Positions 57,427-64,000 of a stretch of DNA of 64,000 nucleotides are shown here, piece after piece; positions within the stretch are counted from its first letter, which is position 1, and each line of letters opens with the position of its first letter. Below the pieces are notes generated by a model that made no database searches, was not told the DNA's origin, and saw only the letters and a list, made by a program, of their open reading frames with translations. The stretch is taken from positions 55,362-119,361 of the forward strand of contig NZ_VWVV01000023.1 of NCBI RefSeq assembly GCF_009830945.1, given 5' to 3'. This DNA is from Nocardiopsis sp. FR4. GTDB taxonomy: Bacteria; Actinomycetota; Actinomycetes; Streptosporangiales; Streptosporangiaceae. The translations under genes and the position numbers were made by a program.

Positions 57427-57531
57427 ATGCGCGCCGCCGCCCGCACCGGTCCCGGGACGCGGGCGGCACGAGGCAGCTTCGTGCCGCCGGTTGTCCACAC
57501 CCCACCCGCGCGGCGCCGCAGGACTCGATAG
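57427..57531 (+). CDS. Possible 34-residue small ORF
   Basis: ATG 57427 follows GAGGAGG at 9 bases, a near-perfect ribosome site, in the 321-base divergent region between the APS-kinase fusion and mfd. It encodes a basic 34-residue peptide with no recognised motif and stops 100 bases before mfd. It could be a small gene, an mfd leader peptide, or chance in Arg/Ala-rich sequence. The rest of 57311-57631 shows no gene. Confidence 0.25.
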   Translation: MRAAARTGPGTRAARGSFVPPVVHTPPARRRRTR

Positions 57532-57631
57532 TCTGAAGGTGCCGGGCGTCCACTTCTTCCGCAGCCGCCTTTCCACCGCGCGGGCCGCGACCACCACCGC
57601 CTGATCCGGACCACTTCCACTTTCTGGTGCT

Positions 57632-60600
57632 ATGAGCCTCATTGGACTTCTCGCCGACGTCTCCAGGGACCCGGCGCTGCACAGCGCGATCGAGACCGCC
57701 CGCGGCGGCCACGATCCCCGTCTCGACCTCGTCGCCCCCGCGGCGCTGCGCCCCTTCATGGTGGGGGCGCTGGCCGCGGACGCGCCGGTGGGCGCGCAGC
57801 GCCCCGTGCTGGCCGTCACCGCCACCGAGCGCGAGGCCTCCGACCTGGCCGACGCGCTGAGCTCCCTGCTGCCCGAGGACTCGGTGGCGCTCTTCCCCGC
57901 CTGGGAGACGCTGCCGCACGAGCGCCTCTCCCCCCGCTCGGACACCGTCGGCCAGCGGCTAGCCGTACTGCGCCGTCTGGCCCACCCCGACCCCGCCGAC
58001 CCCCTGACCACCCCGCTGCGGGTGGTCGTGGCCCCGGTGCGCAGCGTCCTGCAGCCGCTGGTGGCCGGACTGGGCGACCTGGAGCCGGTACGCATCCGCC
58101 CCGGCGACGAGGTCGCGCTGGAGAGCGTGGTCACCGACCTGGCCAACGCCGGCTACGCCCGGGTGGACCTGGTCGAGAAGCGCGGCGACATGGCCGTGCG
58201 CGGCGGCATCCTGGACGTCTTCCCGCCCACCGAGGAGCACCCGCTGCGGCTGGAGTTCTGGGGCGACACCGTCGAGGACATCCGCTACTTCCAGGTCGCC
58301 GACCAACGCTCCATCGAACCCCTCGGCGACGGGGAGGACGGAGCGCGCGCCAACGCCGCCTCCGGGCTGTTCGCGCCGCCCTGCCGGGAGCTGCTGCTCA
58401 CCGACACCGTGCGCACGCGCGCCCGGGCCCTGGCCCAGGAGCACCCCTCCCTGGCCGAGGTCCTCACCAAGATCGCCGACGGCGTGGCCGTGGAGGGCAT
58501 GGAGGCCTTCGCTCCGGTGCTCGCCGACGGCATGGAGCCCTTCCTCACCTACCTGCCCGAGGGCGCGATGGTGGTGGGCTGCGACCCCGAGCGCATCCGC
58601 ACCCGCGCCGTGGAGCTGGAGGCCACCAGCGCCGAGTTCCTCGACGCCTCCTGGATCAACGCCGCCTCCGGCGGCGAGGCGCCCATCGACCTGGGCGGGT
58701 CCGCCTACATGTCCATCGCCGACCTGCGCTCCACCGCCGCGGAGCTGGGTCTGCCCTGGTGGGGGCTGACCCCGTTCACTCCGGGCGAGGACGGCACCGC
58801 CGAGGAGGACGACGCCGTCGTCGTGGGCGCGGTCGCCGCCGACTCCTACCGGGGCGACACCGAGCGGGCCCTGGCCGACATCAAGGGGTGGCTGCACGAC
58901 AACTGGAGCGTCGTGCTGGTCACCCAGGGGCACGGACCCGCGGAGCGCCTGGTGGCGATGCTGCGCGACGCCGGGCTGGGCGCCTCACTCGTCACCGACC
59001 TGGCCGAACCGCCCCGGGAGGCGGTGGCCACGGTCACCACAGGACTGGTCGACCACGGCTTCCTGCTGCGTTCGGTGCGCACGGTGGTGCTCACCGAGAC
59101 CGACCTGGCCGGACAGAAGTCCTCCACCCGCGACATGCGCCGGATGCCCAGCAGGCGGCGCGGCGCGGTCGACCCGCTGCAGCTCAAGCCGGGCGACTAC
59201 GTCGTCCACGAGCAGCACGGCGTGGGCCGCTACCTGGAGATGGTCAGCCGCCAGGTACAGGGCGCCACCCGCGAGTACCTGCTCATCGAGTACGCGCCCT
59301 CCAAGCGCGGCCAGCCCGGCGACCGCCTGTTCGTGCCCACCGAGCAGCTGGGCGAGGTCACCCGGTACGTGGGCGGCGAGGCCCCCACGCTGTCCAAGAT
59401 GGGCGGCGCCGAGTGGAGCAAGGCCAAGAGCCGGGCCCGCAAGGTGGTCCGCGAGATCGCGGGCGACCTCATCCGCCTGTACTCGGCCCGGCAGGCCTCC
59501 CCCGGCCACGCCTTCGGCCCGGACACGCCCTGGCAGCGCGAGCTGGAGGACGCCTTCCCCTACGTGGAGACGCCCGACCAGCTGGCCGCCATCGACGAGG
59601 TCAAGAAGGACATGTCCAAGTCGGTGCCGATGGACCGGCTGATCTGCGGCGACGTGGGCTACGGCAAGACCGAGGTGGCGGTGCGGGCCGCGTTCAAGGC
59701 GGTCCAGGACGGCAAGCAGGTCGCCCTGCTGGTGCCCACCACGCTGCTGGTGCAGCAGCACCTGTCCACCTTCACCGAGCGCTACGCCTCCTTTCCCGTC
59801 ACGGTCAAGCCGATGTCGCGCTTCCAGACCGACAGCGAGGTGGAGGCCACCCGCGAGGGGCTGCGCAACGGCGAGGTGGACGTGGTCATCGGCACGCACC
59901 GGCTGCTGTCCGCCGAGACCCGTTTCAAGGACCTGGGCCTGGTCATCATCGACGAGGAGCAGCGCTTCGGCGTCGAGCACAAGGAGGCGCTCAAGCGGCT
60001 GCGCACCCAGGTGGACGTGCTGGCCATGTCGGCCACACCCATCCCGCGCACCCTGGAGATGGGCCTGACCGGCATCCGCGAGATGACCACGATCCTCACC
60101 CCGCCCGAGGAGCGCCACCCGGTGCTCACCTTCGTGGGGCCCTACGAGGACAAGCAGATCACCGCCGCGATCCGCCGCGAGCTGATGCGCGAGGGACAGG
60201 TCTTCTTCGTGCACAACCGGGTGGCCTCCATCGACAAGGTGGCGGCCAACATCAAGCGCCTGGTGCCCGAGGCCAGGGTGGCCTACGCGCACGGCCAGAT
60301 GAACGAGCAGCAGCTCGAGAAGGTGATGGTCGACTTCTGGGAGAAGAACTTCGACGTGCTGGTCTCCACGACCATCGTCGAGTCCGGCCTGGACGTGCCC
60401 AACGCCAACACCCTGATCATCGACCGCGCCGACACCTACGGGCTCTCCCAGCTGCACCAGCTGCGCGGCCGGGTGGGACGCGGGCGCGAGCGCGCCTACG
60501 CCTACTTCCTGTACCCGCCGGAGAAGCCGCTGACCGAGACCGCCTACGAGCGGCTGGCCACCGTGGCCCAGCACACCGAGACCGGCGCGGGCATGTACGT

Positions 60601-61237
60601 GGCGATGAAGGACCTGGAGATCCGCGGCGCGGGCAACATCCTGGGCGCGGAGCAGTCCGGCACCATCGCCGGCGTGGGCTTCGACCTGTACGTGCGCATG
60701 GTGGGCGAGGCCGTGGCCGAGCTCAAGGGCGACCCGGACGCCACCGAGGAGGTCGAGACCAAGGTCGAACTCCCCATCAACGCGCACATCCCGCACGACT
60801 ACGTGCCCGGGGAGCGGCTGCGGTTGCAGTCCTACAAGCGCATCGCCAGCGTCACCAGTGAGGAGGACGTCCTCGCCGCCTACGAGGAGCTCACCGACCG
60901 GTACGGCACCCCGCCCGAGCCGGTGGACAACCTCATGGCGGTGGCCCGGTTCCGGGTGCTGGCCAAGTCGGCGGGGCTCACCGACGTGGTGATGCAGGGC
61001 AACCAGATCCGCTTCGCGCCGGTGGAGCTGCGCGAGTCGCAGGAGCTGCGACTGCGGCGGCTGTACCCCAAGTCGATCCACAAGGAGGCGGCGCGGACCC
61101 TGCTGGTGCCTGTGCCCAAGTCCGGTGGCCTGGGCGGCAAGCCGCTGCGCGACCTGGAACTGCTCAAGTGGTGCACCGACCTGGTCAACGCCGTCTTCGA
61201 GCCCCACCGGCGCCGGTCGGCTCCCAAGGAGAGCTGA
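57632..61237 (+). CDS. mfd: Transcription-repair coupling factor Mfd
   Basis: A 1201-residue DNA translocase that removes stalled RNA polymerase and recruits UvrA. Order of domains: UvrB-like region (about 30-330), RNAP-binding CarD-like domain (about 505-575, LKPGDYVVHEQHGVGRYLEM), SF2 motor (about 615-960) with Walker A DVGYGKTEVAVRAAF (about 674-682), IIDEEQRFGVEHK (about 772), SATPIPRTLEMGLTG, and TTIVESGLDVPNANTLII; C-terminal TRCF domain with PVELRESQELRLRRLYPKS. Length is normal. ATG 57632 without obvious ribosome site. Confidence 0.97.
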   Translation: MSLIGLLADVSRDPALHSAIETARGGHDPRLDLVAPAALRPFMVGALAADAPVGAQRPVLAVTATEREASDLADALSSLLPEDSVALFPAWETLPHERLSPRSDTVGQRLAVLRRLAHPDPADPLTTPLRVVVAPVRSVLQPLVAGLGDLEPVRIRPGDEVALESVVTDLANAGYARVDLVEKRGDMAVRGGILDVFPPTEEHPLRLEFWGDTVEDIRYFQVADQRSIEPLGDGEDGARANAASGLFAPPCRELLLTDTVRTRARALAQEHPSLAEVLTKIADGVAVEGMEAFAPVLADGMEPFLTYLPEGAMVVGCDPERIRTRAVELEATSAEFLDASWINAASGGEAPIDLGGSAYMSIADLRSTAAELGLPWWGLTPFTPGEDGTAEEDDAVVVGAVAADSYRGDTERALADIKGWLHDNWSVVLVTQGHGPAERLVAMLRDAGLGASLVTDLAEPPREAVATVTTGLVDHGFLLRSVRTVVLTETDLAGQKSSTRDMRRMPSRRRGAVDPLQLKPGDYVVHEQHGVGRYLEMVSRQVQGATREYLLIEYAPSKRGQPGDRLFVPTEQLGEVTRYVGGEAPTLSKMGGAEWSKAKSRARKVVREIAGDLIRLYSARQASPGHAFGPDTPWQRELEDAFPYVETPDQLAAIDEVKKDMSKSVPMDRLICGDVGYGKTEVAVRAAFKAVQDGKQVALLVPTTLLVQQHLSTFTERYASFPVTVKPMSRFQTDSEVEATREGLRNGEVDVVIGTHRLLSAETRFKDLGLVIIDEEQRFGVEHKEALKRLRTQVDVLAMSATPIPRTLEMGLTGIREMTTILTPPEERHPVLTFVGPYEDKQITAAIRRELMREGQVFFVHNRVASIDKVAANIKRLVPEARVAYAHGQMNEQQLEKVMVDFWEKNFDVLVSTTIVESGLDVPNANTLIIDRADTYGLSQLHQLRGRVGRGRERAYAYFLYPPEKPLTETAYERLATVAQHTETGAGMYVAMKDLEIRGAGNILGAEQSGTIAGVGFDLYVRMVGEAVAELKGDPDATEEVETKVELPINAHIPHDYVPGERLRLQSYKRIASVTSEEDVLAAYEELTDRYGTPPEPVDNLMAVARFRVLAKSAGLTDVVMQGNQIRFAPVELRESQELRLRRLYPKSIHKEAARTLLVPVPKSGGLGGKPLRDLELLKWCTDLVNAVFEPHRRRSAPKES

Positions 61238-61271
61238 GTACGGCGGATTGGGCAGGGCGACCTGAGCCCGG

Positions 61272-61303
61272 CGGGCTCCCCGGCCCCGGGGCCGGGGAGC
61301 CCG
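61272..61303. terminator. Perfect 32-nt palindrome between mfd and the PerM-like gene
   Basis: CGGGCTCCCCGGCCCC followed directly by its exact complement, a fully self-complementary stem that can serve both convergent genes. Confidence 0.85.
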
Positions 61304-61342
61304 AGGAGCGGGGCCGCCACCGGGGAGCGGTCGGGAGCGCGG

Positions 61343-63166
61343 TCAGGACTTGGGCGCGTCGAGCTCCTCGGAGTCGGCCTCGTAGGTGATCCCGTACATC
61401 TCCTCGGACTCCTCGTCCCCGGCGGAGCGGCGACGCCACCAGCGGCCGTCCTCGGCGGCCCGGCGCGCCCTGCGCTCCTCGCGCCGACGCGCACGCAGTT
61501 CCCTGCGGGTCCTCCTGCGCCCGGCCTGGTCGGAAGCGCCCTCCACCGCCGGTTCCCCGGCCCGGTGCCCCCGTTCCGGCTGCTTCCGGCGGTCCGACTG
61601 CTCCGGAGGGTCCGGCTGGTCCCGGTGGTCCGTGTCCCTGTCCTCCCGGCGGCGCAGCGGCGTGACCGTGGCCAGCCCCTCTCCGACCGGCACGTCCGGC
61701 GGCAGATCCACCACCGGCTCGCCTTTCACCGCGGGCTCGGTGCGCGCGGCCTCCCCGGTGTCCGAAGCGGCCCCGGAGGCGGCTCCGCGCTCGGCCTCCG
61801 CTCCGGCCTTCGGCTTCCTGGCGCCCGCGGGCCCGGCCACCGCCTTGGCCCCGGCCGAGGACTCAGGGCCGTCCTCGGGCCCCCTCGAAGCAGACCGCTC
61901 CACCGGAGCCAGCTTGCGCGTGTACCACCAGTTCGCCACCCACGCGGCGACGGCGGCGGCCACGCCCACCTCCAGGGCGCAGACCAGTCCCACCTGCCAC
62001 GCGGACGCGCCCACCTCGCTCAACCGCTCCCCGCCGAGCGGGCCTCCGGCCACCTCGGCCAGCGCCGCGCACACCATGCCCGTGGTCACCCCGCACACGA
62101 AGCCCCACAGGGGCGCGGCCTCGCTGACCACGTCGGGGGCGCTGCGCTGGGTCAGCACACCGCCCACCGCCCCCGCGACGAAGGGCACCGCCAGTGCCAC
62201 CAGGGACAGCGCCGGGGCGGCCCCGTTGTCGGGGATCGCGGCCAGCATCGGCAGCATCGGCACGGCGCCCACCGACACGCCCGTGGGCGCCACGACGGTC
62301 CCGGTCCCGATCGCGAACCCGGGACCCAGCGCGTAGCACACGGCGAACACCACGGCGTTGGGCAGATAGGCCAACTGGACGACCACCAGCAGTGCGCCGC
62401 CCACCAGTCCCGGGGCCAGCACCCGGGTCGTCTCCACCACCTCGGGAAGACTCACCGCCAGCGCCACCAGGAACAGCACCAGACCGCCCAGCAGCAGTGT
62501 TCCGGTGGAGACGAGCATCCCCACCAGCAGGGACCTGGACCGGGCGGGCATCAGCCGCAGCAGGGCCCGCGCGGCCACGCCCTTGTCCCGCATGAGCTGG
62601 CGCAGCACCCCCAGGCCACCGGCCAGGAAGGCGATCACGAAGCCCATGACCAGCGCGCGCGGCATACTCGGTTCCACGGCCTCGGTACGGGCCAGCAGGG
62701 CCAGGGTGCCCGCGATCGCCGCGTAGGGCCCGGCGATCGCCAGCGCCGCGCGGTACACGTACCGCAGGCGGGGGATGTGGCAGGAGCGGGCCAGCCACCG
62801 CCCCGACCGGTACAGCAGCAGCCCCGGCAACAGGACCAGCCCCAGTGGCAGCAGCGCGATCTGACCGTCGGGGACGGAGAAGGAGACGTGGTGGCCCACC
62901 AGCCAGGCCAGCACCGCGCCCTGGAGGATGTCGACGATCTCCTCGCCGAAGGCGGCGTGCGGCGCGGCCACCCAGCCGATGATGGTCAGGGTGATGATCA
63001 CCGCCAGCCCCAGGCCCGCGGCCGTGGCCGCGGCGAGCCCGCCCGTGGCGTAGAGGGGCCTGGGGGCGTCGACCTCGACCTCGGCGGGGGTTTCGTCGGT
63101 GGCGGAGGTCACCGCGGCACCGGCCCGCGGGCGCTTGCGGTCGGGGGGAGGTCCTGGCGTACTCAC
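61343..63166 (-). CDS. PerM-like cell-division membrane protein (DUF6350)
   Basis: A 607-residue protein from GTG 63166. About ten membrane helices lie between residues 40 and 430 (for example GLAAATAAGLGLAVIITLTIIGWVA, LLPLGLVLLPGLLLYRSGRWLARS, ALGPGFAIGTGTVVAPTGVSVGAVPMLPMLAAIP). The C-terminal about 175 residues are cytosolic, Ala/Glu/Arg-rich and disordered. The pattern matches the DUF6350/PerM group; Rv0955 PerM stabilises division proteins under stress in mycobacteria and, as here, lies close to sucCD. Confidence 0.85.
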   Translation of the reverse strand: MSTPGPPPDRKRPRAGAAVTSATDETPAEVEVDAPRPLYATGGLAAATAAGLGLAVIITLTIIGWVAAPHAAFGEEIVDILQGAVLAWLVGHHVSFSVPDGQIALLPLGLVLLPGLLLYRSGRWLARSCHIPRLRYVYRAALAIAGPYAAIAGTLALLARTEAVEPSMPRALVMGFVIAFLAGGLGVLRQLMRDKGVAARALLRLMPARSRSLLVGMLVSTGTLLLGGLVLFLVALAVSLPEVVETTRVLAPGLVGGALLVVVQLAYLPNAVVFAVCYALGPGFAIGTGTVVAPTGVSVGAVPMLPMLAAIPDNGAAPALSLVALAVPFVAGAVGGVLTQRSAPDVVSEAAPLWGFVCGVTTGMVCAALAEVAGGPLGGERLSEVGASAWQVGLVCALEVGVAAAVAAWVANWWYTRKLAPVERSASRGPEDGPESSAGAKAVAGPAGARKPKAGAEAERGAASGAASDTGEAARTEPAVKGEPVVDLPPDVPVGEGLATVTPLRRREDRDTDHRDQPDPPEQSDRRKQPERGHRAGEPAVEGASDQAGRRRTRRELRARRREERRARRAAEDGRWWRRRSAGDEESEEMYGITYEADSEELDAPKS

Positions 63167-63325
63167 CCGACTTATGCTGCCAGGGACCGGAATGCTCCGT
63201 GGTATCCCGGCCGCGCGTGTCGCGGCCGGGGCGGGACACCGCCGCGGGGAAGGGGGAACCGTACGGCCGCGCCCGCCGTCCTACCCTGTGATCCCGGCTC
63301 CGCCCCCGCCTGAAATGGAACCCGC

Positions 63326-63790
63326 ATGGCTGGTTACCGCCTCTCCGACGACGAACGCGACCAGGCGCTGGCACGGCTGCGGAGAGCGCTGGAGGAAGGC
63401 CGTCTGGACTTCGAGGAGCACGAGGCGCGGTCGAACGCGGCGCTGCGCGCCGTCACCGACCAGGACCTGGTACCGCTCTTCGAGGACCTGCCCCCGGAGT
63501 CCTCCGGTGCCGCACCGGTCCCGGCACCCGAGGCGACCCCCGAGGGGTCTCCGGAAAGCGAACACCTCAAACACCACAGGCAACACAGACACCGGGCCCC
63601 GCACCCGGGCGCCCTGCTCGGCTGGGGCGGCTTCCTGTTCTTCGTGTGGGGGGTGCCGGCGATCATGTCCGGCAGTGCGACCGCCATCGCGGTCTTCCTG
63701 GGGTTCTTCCTGCTGCTCGTGGGACCCGGCCTCATCGCGGCCCTGACCCGCGGACGAGGCGAGGGCGGTCCCAGGAAGATCAGCGGATGA
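63326..63790 (+). CDS. DUF1707 (SHOCT-like) membrane protein
   Basis: A 154-residue protein. The DUF1707 domain is at 4-55 (YRLSDDERDQALARLRRALEEGRLDFEEHEARSNAALRAVTDQDLVPLFEDLP), followed by a Pro/Glu and His-rich linker (HLKHHRQHRHRAPH) and two helices (about 99-118 and 121-143). The His cluster might bind metal. Divergent from the PerM-like gene. ATG 63326. Function unknown. Confidence 0.88.
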   Translation: MAGYRLSDDERDQALARLRRALEEGRLDFEEHEARSNAALRAVTDQDLVPLFEDLPPESSGAAPVPAPEATPEGSPESEHLKHHRQHRHRAPHPGALLGWGGFLFFVWGVPAIMSGSATAIAVFLGFFLLLVGPGLIAALTRGRGEGGPRKISG

Positions 63791-63791
63791 G

Positions 63792-63833
63792 GAAGGCCCC
63801 GTCCCGCCGCTACGACGGTGGGACGAGGCCTTC
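63792..63833. terminator. Bidirectional hairpin between the DUF1707 gene and sucD
   Basis: GAAGGCC/GGCCTTC plus CGTCCC/GGGACG and CCG/CGG stacked stems (two single-base mismatches) in the 64-base convergent gap. Confidence 0.75.
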
Positions 63834-63854
63834 ACACCAGGCTGGAACAGCGGG

Positions 63855-64000
<146 letters not shown>

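Overview
The window is about 72 percent G+C, with dense genes, many GTG/TTG starts, mycothiol metabolism (mca), Ser/Thr kinases and PucR/GntR/TetR regulators. That points to a filamentous actinobacterium. Protein style and the recurrent intergenic repeats suggest Nocardiopsis or a close relative in Streptosporangiales; this placement is inference. No rRNA, CRISPR array, insertion sequence or prophage is visible. One tRNA-like gene is present.

Layout. 1-14.5 kb: 3' end of fumC, a Ser/Thr kinase, a DUF4097 protein behind an AT-rich promoter, two tandem secreted lytic transglycosylases, a giant SCO7613-type membrane protein, PIN-PhoH ATPase, a Z-isoprenyl diphosphate synthase, an ECF-like sigma factor and a divergent second kinase. 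14.5-20 kb: a frameshifted MerR-controlled oxidoreductase, a thioredoxin-domain protein, a small membrane protein, mca, a DUF4307 protein and greA. 20-31.3 kb is the accessory stretch: RDD protein, secreted SH3-like protein, MerR remnant, FIST sensor, MocR regulator/EamA exporter pair, MoxR-VWA pair, and two paralogous GntR regulators facing a 76-aa membrane protein. 31.5-38.4 kb: metB, hexapeptide acyltransferase, cbs, SGNH esterase, thiolase, DUF4287 protein. 38.5-46 kb: Bax-inhibitor-1 protein, proline catabolism (PRODH, P5C dehydrogenase, divergent PucR regulator), a tandem repeat, a tRNA-like gene and ndh. 46.4-51 kb: ppx, DUF501, crcB-DUF190-crcB, divIC-like gene and eno. 51-64 kb: TetR/monooxygenase pair, FtsW/RodA protein, a second copy of the tandem repeat, mazG, an APS-kinase fusion, mfd, PerM-like protein, DUF1707 protein and the 3' end of sucD.

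The housekeeping genes form a backbone that resembles blocks of the Mycobacterium tuberculosis chromosome (mfd-mazG-eno-divIC-DUF501-ppx; fadA-SGNH-cbs-metB-greA-DUF4307-mca-Rv1083-Rv1084-Rv1086-phoH2-fumC; PRODH-pruA-pucR; sucD-perM). Functional groups are sulfur amino-acid metabolism (metB, cbs), proline-to-glutamate oxidation feeding the respiratory chain with ndh, central carbon (fumC, eno, sucD), and transcription-coupled repair and elongation (mfd, greA).

The least ordinary signals are non-coding. A roughly 127-bp repeat occurs as tandem pairs at two gene ends and contains a hairpin whose stem changes look compensatory. A class-I tRNA-like gene beside one pair has C at position 33 and a UAA anticodon. 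Two near-consensus Rex operators lie in front of ndh. A 30-bp dyad sits between the GntR pair and the small membrane protein. Two nearly identical 14-bp TetR-like sites lie before the thiolase and the acyltransferase. The MocR/EamA divergent pair shares a single CATG as both start codons.
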